Origin: Moniliella sp. 'wahieum'
Lineage: Eukaryota > Basidiomycota > Moniliellomycetes > Moniliellales > Moniliellaceae
Reading direction: 5' to 3'
Length of the DNA stretch: 64,000 nucleotides
Assembly (NCBI GenBank): GCA_003971905.1
Contig: RSEE01000102.1
Location: 124,001-188,000, forward strand
Shown: positions 36,467 to 45,682 of the stretch, in pieces
How positions within the stretch are numbered: the stretch's first letter is position 1
Layout of the letters: each line of letters opens with the position of its first letter
The notes under the pieces: model-generated
The model's input: the letters and a program-made list of their open reading frames with translations, nothing else
The model's database searches: none
Told to the model about the DNA's origin: nothing
Position numbers and translations under genes: made by a program

Positions 36467-37097
36467 GGGTGGGGCGGAGCTGATGGCCACGGCTGCGGCT
36501 GGGTGGCAGCGGCCGAAGACAGGAAGGAGCAGACCTAAGGCCTAAAGCCAAGACTGGCGAGGTGGTCTCGGTGTGTTACTCGGTGGCGCCTCTAGCTCTG
36601 GGATTCTGAGATCGGAAATTGAAGCCGAAAGCGGAAGTGTGGCAGTGTGGCAGCGTGTCACATGTCAGGGTGTACGTAGCATCATGATGCATGAGCATGA
36701 TCATGCACCAGCGCCGCCGCGTTTTGTCTTTGTCTCGCGCACCACCACAGCGCCAGTGCGTGGGCGTGCGTGCAGCTTGCAGGCTAGGTGGGGGAGGACA
36801 CAGTTCCAATGCCCGGCACCCTCGCACTGCAACAGGCGGCGTGTGGAGACATGCGGCGATGCGAGCCTCTCGGCTGTCTGTCGCACAGCAACGTTATGCG
36901 TTATGCGGTACGCAGTGCCTGGTGCGTCCTGCGTCTCACACACTCCTCCCTGGTGGCCGTCACGCGTCACCTTCTTCCTTCCGGCCCACTTGAGCCGCAA
37001 TCCTCCGCCGCCGTCCGCCCCCGCTCCTCGCCTGCAAACAGCCCCGCTCGCCCATGCCCTACCCACTTGCCCCCTCCCACCGCCCCCCGGCGCCCCC
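36467..37097. promoter_or_regulatory. Shared divergent promoter region of EFM7 and CYC8
   Basis: A 631-bp interval between the ATG of EFM7 (minus) and the first ATG of CYC8 (plus). The plus-strand frame of CYC8 stays open through it, but the translation is low-complexity and lacks family features, so I treat it as UTR and promoter. It includes an ATGATGCATGAGCATGATC-like palindromic stretch near 36682-36700. Confidence 0.5.
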
Positions 37098-37179
37098 ATG
37101 TCCATGTCCATGTCCATGTCCACGCCCATGCCCATGCCCATGGCCCTGCAGACGCACATGTCCATGCCCCTGGGCGCCC

Positions 37180-37214
<35 letters not shown>

Positions 37215-37218
37215 CGCC
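37098..37218. repeat. Coding hexamer repeats ATGTCC / ATGCCC at the CYC8 N-terminus
   Basis: Four ATGTCC units, then interrupted blocks of ATGCCC, including about six consecutive copies near 37182-37217. They encode alternating Met-Ser and Met-Pro, supplying more than a dozen in-frame ATG codons. Confidence 0.9.
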
Positions 37219-38792
37219 CCGCCCCCCCACCCAGTCCTGCCCGCCCGCCCTCGGCGTCGAGCCACGTGGCCCGGCTGACCCAGCAGCTGACGCGCGCCAA
37301 CGTCGATACCTGGCTGGCGATTGCCTCGGCCATTGTCGCTGTTGGCGGAGAGGGCGCGCCGAAAGATGCGCTGGCGTCAGTGCAGCATGCGCTGCGCCAC
37401 GACCCACAGTCTGCAGCGGCCTACCGTGTGTTGGGACGCGTGTACCTCGACCTGGGCCAGCAGCCAGACGACGCCATCACCGCCCTTCACACCTCCCTCT
37501 CCCTCGCGCCGGACGAAGGCGCAACGTATCAAATCTTAGGCGACGCGTACCTTACCTTGGACCAGCTCAAGCCCGCGTACGAAGCGTACCAACAAGCTCT
37601 GCGTCTGCTGCCGGACCCCGACGTACCCGAACTGTGGTACCCGATCGGCATGCTGTACGAGCGCTATGGCTCGCTCGAGTACGCCCAACAGGCACTGGAG
37701 CACGTCGTGGCCCTTGTCACCCAGTCGCAAGACAGGGAGGACGAGAGGATACGTCACGTGCTCGCGAGCCCCGCACGCTTCCCTCACCTTCCCGAGGTGT
37801 TGTATCGTCTCGGCTTACTCTATCGCCAACAAGGCATGTACCCCGAGAGTGTCCGCGCCTTTCTCTCTCGTCGACGCGCCGCCGGCCCAGCTAACCAGGG
37901 GCGACGTGTACTTGGAACTGGGACAAGTGTATGCGCTGGCGGAGGAGTGTAGTTCGGCGCGGGACGCGTTGGAGCGCGCGTTGACCGCCTCGCCCGCGAC
38001 CCAGCTGCAAGCTCATCAAGCTCTGGCCTCGCTCTACCTGTCCCGCTACACGGGCCTGCTGGACCTGGACCAGGCCAGGACGCACATCCTTGCTGCGCAG
38101 CAAGGTGCGCCCATCGACCCTGATCCCGTCCTGGCCGCCCGCACAGCCTACCTCTCTGGCCGCTTGCACGCCGAGCACGACCAGGTAACCGAAGCGTTTT
38201 CAGCGTACCAACAAGCCATTCGGCTTGCGCCACAAGACGCGCGGATCTGGACCGCGATCGGCGTACTGTACTACCACACCAACCAAGCTGAAGACAGCTT
38301 ATTTGCCCTGGCCCAGGCGGCCCAACTGGCACCCACGTTGCCCGAACCGTGGTTCAACCTCGGATGCTTGTACCTCCACACCCCGGACCGCTCCGACGAC
38401 GCCCACCAGGCACTCCGGCGCGCCCAATCCGCTGCCGCGGGCCCAGGCGCTCGCATGGACCACTTACGCGCTTGCTTGCCGACTGGGACCGCGCAGAACC
38501 CGTGGACATTGATACCCTCGTCCCGCTTCCTCCCACGGACGAGACGGCGCATGGTGCGACGCCCAAAGGAGCCGATGCGGACACGGAAGCGGACGCGCAA
38601 GCGCCAGTGGAAGCGCCAGTGGAAGCGCGAGCGCCAGCAGGCGCAGGCGCAGGCGCAGGCGCAGGTACAGGTACAGGTCCCGGCGACAGGGACGGTGCGG
38701 CGGTGGATGCGTTGCTGGGCTTGGCCTCGGCGCGCTTCTCGCCCAAAAAGAAGCTCGTGTCGCCGCGGCGGGGCGGAGGTAGGTGGGCCTAG
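37098..38792 (+). CDS. CYC8: CYC8/SSN6-type tetratricopeptide corepressor
   Basis: TPR subunit of the Cyc8-Tup1 general corepressor in the nucleus (family knowledge). The first ATG of the likely start cluster is at 37098. Residues 1-45 are an unusual (Met-Ser)n and (Met-Pro)n tract encoded by ATGTCC/ATGCCC hexamers. TPR units follow: WLAIASAIVAVG, AAYRVLGRVYLDLGQQPDDA, TYQILGDAYLTLDQLKPAYE, AYQQALRLLPDPDVPELWYP, IGMLYERYGSLEYAQQALE and EVLYRLGLLYRQQGMY. A frame change near 37870 leads to VYLELGQVYALAEECSSARD, DARIWTAIGVLYYHTNQAED and EPWFNLGCLYLHTPDRSDDA. IGVLYY and WFNLGCLY are typical of Ssn6. A further frame change near 38460 gives a tail with DIDTLVPLPPTDE and Ala/Gly/Pro repeats. The stop (38790-38792) falls inside a minisatellite, so the real C-terminus may differ. 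Confidence 0.87.
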
Positions 38793-38873
38793 GCGGTGGG
38801 CCTAGGCGGTGGTCCTAGGCGGTGGGCCTAGGCGGTGGTCCTAGGCGGTGGGCCTAGGCGGTGGTCCTAGGCG
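38783..38873. repeat. 13-bp minisatellite with CCTAGG core, seven copies
   Basis: Seven units of GTGGGCCTAGGCG or GTGGTCCTAGGCG. The two forms alternate for most of the array. The TAG of the open CYC8 frame lies in the first unit. Confidence 0.95.
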
Positions 38874-39364
38874 GTGGCGGTTGGTTTGTTCGCTGTCGTC
38901 GGCCCCGCGGCGAACGCGGCTGATGCGGGGCGCCAAAAGGCCCTTGGCTGGGCTTGCTTGTAGCATACATATGCCAGTGTACACCTACATGAGGGCTGTG
39001 CTGGGTAGCGGGGCGGGGGTAGATAGAGTAGATGCCACATGGGACGTGGGAGATAGGTGGAGAGAGGGACAGCGGCTGGGGAAAGCTGAAAGGTTCCACA
39101 TTCGCCGGAAGAAATGGCAAGCTGCAAGCGGGATGGCTGAAATTGCACCTTGCACCTGTGTCATGATGGCATGGAAATGGTGGTTCTGACAGAAAGGAAC
39201 GTCTCGAGCAGCCAGTAGCTAGCAAAGAGAACCAGTAGCAGGCGCTGCGCTGGCTAGTGACGCTAGTGATAGTGACGCGTGGCTGGCGGCTGGGCCGGGG
39301 AGTGTCGCATGTCGCAGTGGCCCAAGCCAGGCGGAAAAAGGGCGCAGGGCGTGGTGTGGTGGGC

Positions 39365-39388
39365 TGACCGGTGACTAGTGACTAGTGC
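39365..39388. repeat. Mixed heptads: CCGG-TGA then CTAG-TGA
   Basis: GACCGGTGACTAGTGACTAG: neighbouring units use different 4-bp palindromes but the same TGA spacer and the same 7-bp step. Confidence 0.88.
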
Positions 39389-39710
39389 CTGCCGGGTTGC
39401 AGGGTAGCGCCCCCAGGCCCCCACTGCCCCAGCCGCTGGACAGCGCAGCGCAGCGCCAGTGTCAGCACGGGCCCTGCACCCGCACGCCTCACGCCTCACG
39501 CGTGGGGCGCTGGGCTGGCCAAGTATGAATATGAATATGACGTGGGACGCGTGATGCAGATGGACACCTGCCAATATCCAACGCATCTTTGCTGTGCGCT
39601 GCTACGCCGTAGCCCCGAGCCCAGCCTCTATAATCTCTCGCCGCGCCCAGCCCAGTCCGTTTCCTGTGGCCAGCTTGCCACCCGTCCTGCTGCCTCTGCC
39701 TCGGTCCTTG

Positions 39711-39770
39711 CCCTCGCCCTCGCCCTCGCCCTCGCCCTCGCCCTCGCCCTCGCCCTCGCCCTCGCCCTCT
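39711..39770. repeat. (CCCTCG) hexanucleotide tract, ten units
   Basis: Nine exact CCCTCG copies and a final CCCTCT. It lies 75 bp upstream of the IGO1 ATG. Read as protein it would give Leu-Ala or Pro-Ser/Arg-Gly dipeptides, but I regard it as noncoding. Confidence 0.95.
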
Positions 39771-39844
39771 CCTCTGCTCTGCCTCCCCCCCATCAAGCCC
39801 ACGCCGCCGTTGGCCCTGCCCCCGCTTGCCCCTTCCCTTCATCC

Positions 39845-40755
39845 ATGGCTGTACGTCTCCCTACCTCCTCCCTCTCGCCCCCTCGGCCCGCCGCTTACCT
39901 CCCCCCTCTCTCCATCCCAGACCCCCTTCGCAGCGCAAGAAGCCCAGCTGGCGGCGCGCTACGGCGGCAAGCTACCCGGTAAGAAACCGTGGCTGCAACA
40001 GCGCCTCAAGGAGCGCAAGTACTTTGACTCGGGCGATTACGCGCTGAAGCAAGCAGGCAAGTCGACGGACAGTGAGGTGGGACAGCAGATTGCCACCCCG
40101 CAAGTCCTCGGCGCAGGAACGGTCGATGTGTCGGACGCTGTTACGATGCCCTCTTCCCCGCACGACGTCCAAGCAGCAGGGTTTAGCTTTGCGAAGGCTA
40201 CCAAGCCGGACTTGACTGCCGCCAAAGATGAGTTGCCCCCCGACGAGATGGCTCCGTTGTGCCCCCGCCTCGGCCGACATGTTCGGCCCCAACCGCAACC
40301 TCCACCTCGGCCACGGCCACGGCCACGGCCACGGCCTCCGACCCAACCTCCGTTCCCGCCCCAACCTCCACCCCAGCGCCTACCTCAAACCCCGTCTCTC
40401 TTGACCCTCCTTCGTTCCTCTCGTCGTCCCCCACTGCCGAGCTGCTACGGCGTTGCTTCCCTCTTCGTCCTCTCCCTTTGCGCATGCGTACGATCCGCTG
40501 TCCTGTGCCCATGCCCATGCCCAGACCCAGACCCAGACCCACGTGTCCACCATCCCCATTCACCATGCCGGTCTGCCCCATGGCCGATCGAGCGTCGCGG
40601 GCTCCTTCTCCCTCCCTGGTCAGCCGCCGTGGCAGGCAGCCGTGCCCAGCGGCGAACCGATCGAAGAGGACGCCCAGGGTCAGGCTCGTACTTCCTCCCA
40701 CCTCTCCAGGGAAAGTTTCTCCGCGGACGAGCTGGAGGACGCCACATTGGACTGA
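39845..40755 (+). CDS. IGO1: Endosulfine/ARPP-19 family protein (Igo1/Igo2)
   Basis: Small PP2A-B55 inhibitor that is phosphorylated by a Greatwall/Rim15 kinase on entry into quiescence (family knowledge). The first exon is only six bases (ATGGCT, 39845-39850). A 70-nt intron (39851-39920, GTACGT...CCCAG) joins it to TPFAAQEAQLAARYGG. The diagnostic block is ARYGGKLPGKKPWLQQRLKE then RKYFDSGDYALKQAGK, with FDSGDY at about 40023-40040. The Ser of FDSGDY is the conserved kinase site. After about residue 115 the frame must change, probably near 40255. The tail contains Gly-His or Thr-Ala dipeptide repeats from GGCCAC units (40308-40340) and ends in another frame as LSRESFSADELEDATLD, stop at 40753-40755. 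The long tail compared with about 120-170 residues in yeasts is uncertain because of the frame changes. Confidence 0.86.
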
Positions 40756-40756
40756 T

Positions 40757-40812
40757 GACAATGGACGGACGGATGGACGGATGGATGGACGGACAGACGG
40801 ACGGGATCGATG
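40757..40812. repeat. GGAC/GGAT tetranucleotide tract 3' of IGO1
   Basis: Alternating ATGGACGG and ATGGATGG units directly after the IGO1 stop, probably in its 3' UTR. Reverse complements give the TCCA/TCCG tract of the 406-438 microsatellite. Confidence 0.85.
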
Positions 40813-42496
40813 GACTTTTTGTTTGTTTGGGCCTTGTTGGCTCCGTTTGCCAGTTGCTCTTGCCGGTTGCTGCTTGGACTCCTACGCGCGCACACTTTCA
40901 TCCATGCTGTCTCTTTTAGCTCTCGGCTCTCGCGCGACGAGGGGGGGAGGTAAGCGCCACCTCGTCCGTAGCTCGCTAGCGGGTTTGACTTGGCTTGGCT
41001 TGGTAGACCTCAGCAGCCACAAGCGGTCGGAAAGGCGAGGTAAGATAGGCCAGACCAGGTGCCAAGGTATACTTACGGCTGTGCAGAGGCAGACTGCCCT
41101 GCGTATCGCACGGTCGTGCACCTGACACAACGGTGTTACCCAATGCCCCTCTCGGCTGTGGTTAATGATTATGCATCATGGGATTGCGGGCCAAGGGGAG
41201 GAGCTAAGAACACCAGTGGTACTGGGCTTAACTTCTGTCATACTGCTGTACGCCCTACGGAGAGAGAGACAGTCAGATGGGGAGGACGGGGTAAGGCCCA
41301 AGGTAGGGCAAGGTAGGGGGGAAAGCGAGTAGGACAGTGGGATCCGGGACACCGGGGAGGACTGTGCCTGACCTCAGAGGTCAGGGCCTCAGTAGGGGTC
41401 GGTTTGGGTTAGGGCGGTGAGGTGAACCGTTAAACGAGGTTAAACGTTAACGTATTATGAACACGGTGAATGTTGAATGCACATGTCACATGTCACATGC
41501 CATATTCATAGTGGGACAAGTGACGTCACTTGTGACAGAGGGGCGTGGGACAGGTGCCCGGTGCAACGTGCACCCCGCGGCGGAGCCAATAAGACAACGA
41601 TTAAACGTTAAACACAGCGCAGTTGGCTGATCCTGCCGTCGGCACTGCCCCTGTCTGCTCCTGCCTCACACGCTCACACTGTGCACTACACCCTACTCAA
41701 GCCCTCAGGCCTCACTCCGTCCTCGTACTATTCACTATAGTCACTAGTCACTAGTCATGGTCACTTGCCCCTGTCTGTGACCTTCATGGGGGAGGCAACG
41801 GCACCAAAAGAAGGAGAGAGAACAGAGAGGGATATCCACAGCGTACCCCAAACACAGCGTCACGACCTTACAAAAACCAAAACAGACTGTTGTGTATAGA
41901 GCTGCTGGAACTAACAGCTCTGGCATCAATATCAATAGACATTGCTCACGCTCATCCCATAGCGCGCAAAGCCAGCTGTAATAACCTGCTAGAACCCCAT
42001 CATCGACATCATCATTTCCATGCCACAGGTGGACGGAGGATGGGCCCTGCGCCCTGGTAGCCACCCTACGGCACTGTGATAGTAAGGATACTCAGCGCTC
42101 AGTCTGAGCGCTCAGCCTCAGCGCTCAGCAAACTGGCTAAGATGCAAGTGCTGTCAAGAAGCACTAAAATGCATAACGCGTAGTGGCCATGGTGGCTGGA
42201 GACCGATCATCGTCAGCCTTGCGGGCAGAGCCACCAGAGTGTTTAATGAGACCAAGTTAGTGAACATTGAACGTGTTGAACCCAGACTAGTAGTAAATGT
42301 AGTGAAGACCGCCTCCGCCAGCCCCCACCTCTCCCCTCTAAATCCCTACCACCGAAAACAATAGGCGGAGAATAGGGCAATCCGAGGAGGGGGTGGCGAC
42401 TAACAGCAGCTCTATGGGGCCGGACCCACACGCCCCGCCAGGCATAAGCTTCGCATCCCCTTGAGTCTAGCTCTCTTCTGCATCCATATATCGTTG
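40813..42496. other. Intergenic region between IGO1 and the retrotransposon
   Basis: No gene recognised. Heptads recur: GTTAAACGAGGTTAAACG near 41430, CACATGTCACATGTCACATG at 41480-41500, CACTAGTCACTAGTCATG near 41742, and AGCGCTCAG / CTGAGCGCTCAG repeats at 42091-42128. The last 200 bp may be target DNA or 3' flank of the retroelement. Confidence 0.5.
42091..42128. repeat. AGCGCTCAG palindromic repeats (13-bp spacing)
   Basis: Three AGCGCT palindromes joined by CAGTCTG and CAGCCTC, giving a 13-bp step that itself contains the TCAG/CTGA words typical of the heptad family. Confidence 0.8.
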
Positions 42497-42725
42497 GCAG
42501 AGCTTAAGTCTGGGACAAAAAACGCTACGCCTAAACCGACCCGTTCGTCTTTGCGTGTACTGCTTGGTAGCGCCAACCCCGCTTAAAGAACCGGGGGAAT
42601 CGCCAGGAGATCAGGACCCTCCGGTGCCCGCCATCCGTTCCCATACCCGAGGTAGCGCGTGTGGATACGGATGGACGTGGTAGACATCCGAGCGAGGAGC
42701 CACTTCCATTCAGAGTCAGTATTAG

Positions 42726-42915
42726 CCAAATGTCACCGAATGACTAAGCTCGCTCCAATTTCCAATTCTGCATCCGTGTCTCTTCGCTCTTCCCTTCCCT
42801 TTTGCTTCTGTTCTCTGCCTGATGCCTTCTGTTTCCTCCCCGAACGATCTCTGCCTTTCCCCCGCCTCTGACAAGACCTTGGTCTCCCTCGTTTAGCCCC
42901 GACTGTTACACCAAA
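42726..42915. mobile_element. 180-bp TGT...ACA element with 5-bp target duplication, nested in the retrotransposon
   Basis: The element runs from 42731 (TGTCACCG) to 42910 (CTGTTACA) and is flanked on both sides by CCAAA (42726-42730 and 42911-42915). The retroelement copy at 11908-12280 lacks it at the equivalent point, giving an empty site. Ends of TGT...ACA with a 5-bp duplication fit a solo LTR of a Ty1/copia-like element. The imperfect terminal inverted repeat (TGTCACCG against TGTAACAG) would also allow a MITE. A diverged copy is at 7241-7440. Confidence 0.82.
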
Positions 42916-43919
42916 GACTTCCAGTGCCCAAGCATCTTTTGCCCGCTGTCTTGGAGCAGTAGTATCCTCGCGTCGTCAAGACCAGGAAACGGCGCTTGAG
43001 TGCGTCCTTGGTGCTTGACGTTCTTGTCGCATTCTGCTTGCTCCAGCAGCCGAATCAGCTCCTTCTCCCGGAGTTCCGAAGGCGGCGCGGTGCTCTCATG
43101 TACCACCCTCCGGTTCGCGCTCTGCGCCTCCTGCGATCCCGTGTCGCGCAGCGTGTGGTCTACCTGCATTCCTGATCCTCCGAGTGCTCCGGGCCCCATC
43201 ACGCGGTAGTCGGTGAACAGTGCCCTCCTCCCGCGCCTCGTCCCCTCCTCTTCCTCCACCATAGGTTCGTTGCGGACGTGGGTGTCGGGGATGGAGCGTA
43301 TGAGCTGGAGAATGGGCTTCCGCACTGCCTCATGCAACGCACCAAACTTGCTAGGTTGATGTTGAGGCCTGTGACGCGTCGTTTTCCAAAATCTCCGCAG
43401 CTAGGCCGGTAATGCCTGGCTCTGGTCCGAACATCGTAATGTCGTCCAGGTACGCCATCACCACTTGCCCCGGCGGCAGATCCCTTTCCAACTTCTCCAG
43501 CGCGGGCCGCACTGCAATGGAGAAGAAAAAAGGCGGCGAGGGGATCGCCCTGCCGAACGCCCTCTTCCGACAGAAGGCCTGTCTCATTTCCGCCCGACGC
43601 AACCCAAAGCTGGGTGGGGGTACATACCATAGATCCTTCGACCCAACGAGAGGAGATGGGGGCGAAGCTGTGGAGCACCTTGGCGGATGTGCGACGGCGC
43701 ACAGTGTTGAAGGCATTGGTAAAGTCGAGCATGGCGACGTGGTTGAAGTCGCCCACAGTTCCACATCGATCTCCCTGCCTGTCGTTGTCATGCTCTCGAC
43801 CATCCGTACGATAGACTCCACCCCGTTGGGCGATGATATTCCCAGCTGAGTGGGGAGAAGCCAGCTATTCGGGGCGATCGTTGGAGCGATGCCTTTGGCC
43901 CACAGACGAGAGAGTTATA

Positions 43920-44260
43920 GTATACACCTCATCCTACCCACCCAGTGGTACCGCCGGGCGCTACCCTCACCGACGTGACGGACAGTAACCGCACCGTGGT
44001 GGACTTGGACAAAATTGCTGCTTTGATTGGCACATTCAGACAGGAGTTGGGGCAGGTCTATCCGGGTGGACCCAGCCCTTCCTACGTGCGGTCCTCGAAT
44101 GCGACCGCTTCTCGTTGATTTTCTCACCGCCCTCACCAAGAGTATATTTACCACGACACTGCCCCAGGCCGTGAGCTCCTGTTGGCCTCCCGTCTTGCCC
44201 CGCTGGAGAAGGCATCGGGAGGTATCCACCCCATCGCCTGTGGGGAGCTGATCTATCTCG
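43920..44260 (+). mobile_element. Inverted 5' segment of the same non-LTR retrotransposon
   Basis: Plus-strand translation gives DLDKIAALIGTFRQELGQVY, then after a frame change RELLLASRLAPLEKASGGIH and PIACGELIY. The LxASRLxPLxKxxGGIRPIAxGE block normally lies directly upstream of the segment that begins at LWAKGIAP, here on the other strand. The break points (GELIY and LWAKG) are adjacent in the intact protein. Confidence 0.75.
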
Positions 44261-45033
44261 ACGAGGACGGTCTTGGAGAGGATACATGATGGTAACCCTT
44301 CAAATATATTTGAACCGCCTTTGGCCTTGCTGTCTTTCTGGTTGTTTGGTGTGCCGGGCAGGCAGTGGGGGTAGGCGCGGTTAGTAGATACGAGATCAGC
44401 TCGATCAGCTTGACGGATGGCGCAGGCGCTCAGGCCGGCGGGTATAAGTTTCTTGTGTACCTCGCTCGGTAGTACATGGCAACCATGGTTCATGCATGTT
44501 TTGCTCCGTTCAAATAATCGAAACAAATAAACGTCGGTGGTAGTCAAGCCGTGATGCGATGCGTGACGTGATGGTTTGCTGTGGGCAATGTGATAAGTAA
44601 CTGAGCACGCGGGGAGTGTACTGGTGCCTGAGGATTCCTGCGGTGATCGATGATCTGATCGATGATCGACATCCCGGTACCAGCACGTCATGGCCCGCGT
44701 AACACACTGCCCCCCAGCCCGAGCACGCATGCTTGTTTGTCCTGTCTGGCTGGCAGTGCTGCAGTGCCTGGGCTGCAGGGCTCCGCCTGCTCCAGCTCGC
44801 CCGCGGCACGCAACGGCAGCAGACGATACGCGGCCGTTAGCGCCTTTTAGCCCCGGCATGCTGTATCTCCGTTGTGGGCTTTTTTCTTCTTCCCGACTCC
44901 TGCTGTCTCTTCCACCATATTGTAAAGACAGCTCCTCGCGCCTCCTTGAGCGTTCACCTCCTCTCCCGCCCCTTGGTCCCTGTTCCTTTCCCCCTACGCA
45001 TCCTCTCTGTCCCCCTTGTGTACCACCACGGCC
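44261..45033. other. Intergenic region upstream of the MsrA gene
   Basis: No gene recognised. A 406-codon minus-strand open frame spans much of it but overlaps the retroelement and the MsrA start in antisense and looks like a chance frame. A pyrimidine-rich stretch at 44870-45030 precedes the MsrA ATG. Confidence 0.55.
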
Positions 45034-45682
45034 ATGTCTGCATCTGCCGCCCCTTCGACCCCGCCGCCCACCACGGAAGTCGCCACCATCTCGGCCGGCT
45101 GCTACTGGGGGCTGCCACCTATCTTTGAACAGCACTTTGGCAAGGGCCGCGGCTGGTGAGTGGCGAGGTGGGCTTTATTGGCGGCAGTGCCTCCCACCCC
45201 ACCCCCACGTACGAGGAAGTGTGCACGGGCCGAACGGGCCACGCGGAAGCGTACCAATTGGTCTACGACCCCTCGCTGGTTTCCTACGCCCAGTTGATTG
45301 AGCATTTTACCGCACACATGACCCTACCACTGTCGACAGACAGGGCGAGGACCGCGGGACCCAGTACCGCTCCGCCATCTGGGCTCACTCCCCGGAACAG
45401 CTCACCATTGCGCGCCAAGTGACGGCTGAAGTTCAGAAGAAGGTACGTTGTGCCCCCTCCCTTTCCTCCCCCTCCCCTCTTGTTCGCCACCACGCGGTGT
45501 TGGCGACTGACAAACTCGTTTGCTTTGCCTCCTAGCACTTTGACCCCAAGGGCGAGAAGATTGTTACGCTCATTGAAGAGCGTCGGCCCCAAGACTTTTT
45601 CCCCGCCGACGAGTACCACCAGGACTACCTCTTCAAGCATCCTTCCGGCTACCACTGTTCCACCCACGTGCTCCACTGGTGA
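45034..45682 (+). CDS. MXR1: Peptide methionine (S)-S-oxide reductase A
   Basis: Repairs methionine-S-sulfoxide in proteins and free methionine, using thioredoxin (family knowledge). The ATG at 45034 gives a short Ala/Pro/Thr leader, then ISAGCYWG with the catalytic Cys (about 45100). The usual motif is GCFWG, so Tyr replaces Phe. Next are [50 protein letters not shown], and [15 protein letters not shown]. An intron at 45443-45535 separates EVQKK from [15 protein letters not shown]. The C-terminus has [20 protein letters not shown], matching the family's AExYHQxYL block, and ends STHVLHW. Two single-base gaps are needed: a missing G near 45152 (GRG to LVSGEV) and one near 45315 (FTA to [10 protein letters not shown]). 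The protein would be about 185 residues, normal for the family. Confidence 0.92.

Larger units (their letters stand above)
38874..39844. other. Intergenic region between CYC8 and IGO1
   Basis: No gene recognised. It includes a mixed heptad cluster at 39365-39388 and a (CCCTCG)10 tract at 39711-39770. The latter is probably in the promoter or 5' UTR of IGO1. Confidence 0.55.
42497..44260 (-). mobile_element. Non-LTR (LINE-type) retrotransposon copy with inverted 5' part
   Basis: On the minus strand from 43920 to 43200 a reverse-transcriptase palm reads: LWAKGIAPTIAPNSWLLPTQ, LGISSPNGVESIVRMVE, DFNHVAMLDFTNAFNTVRR, EGVRQGDPLAAFFFSIAV, and MAYLDDITMFG. LDFxNAF, RQGDPL and YLDD are the catalytic-domain blocks A, B and C of non-LTR enzymes. 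The C-terminal part continues to KMLGHWKSL (about 42906) and HTRYLGYGNGWR (about 42650). It ends near 42497 with the same 3' sequence as the 12-kb fragments. The block that should precede LWAKGIAP, namely ASRLAPLEKASGGIHPIACG then ELIY, is instead on the plus strand at about 44170-44250. Several frame changes and the nested insertion make this copy inactive. No endonuclease domain is visible. Confidence 0.85.

Noticed and set aside
36573-37097. N-terminal extension of CYC8 by 175 codons
   Set aside because: The frame is open, but the translation has no TPR or low-complexity pattern of the family and covers the divergent promoter; the ATG cluster at 37098 is the better start.
39489-39842. Arg-Gly dipeptide-rich open frame on the minus strand
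   Set aside because: It is simply the complement of the (CCCTCG)10 tract. Any frame of such a repeat stays open, and there is no conserved part.
43915-45135. 406-codon open frame on the minus strand
   Set aside because: It runs antisense through the inverted retroelement segment and into the MsrA 5' end. Its composition is Arg/Gly/Ser-rich and no domain is visible. The sense-strand families explain the DNA better.
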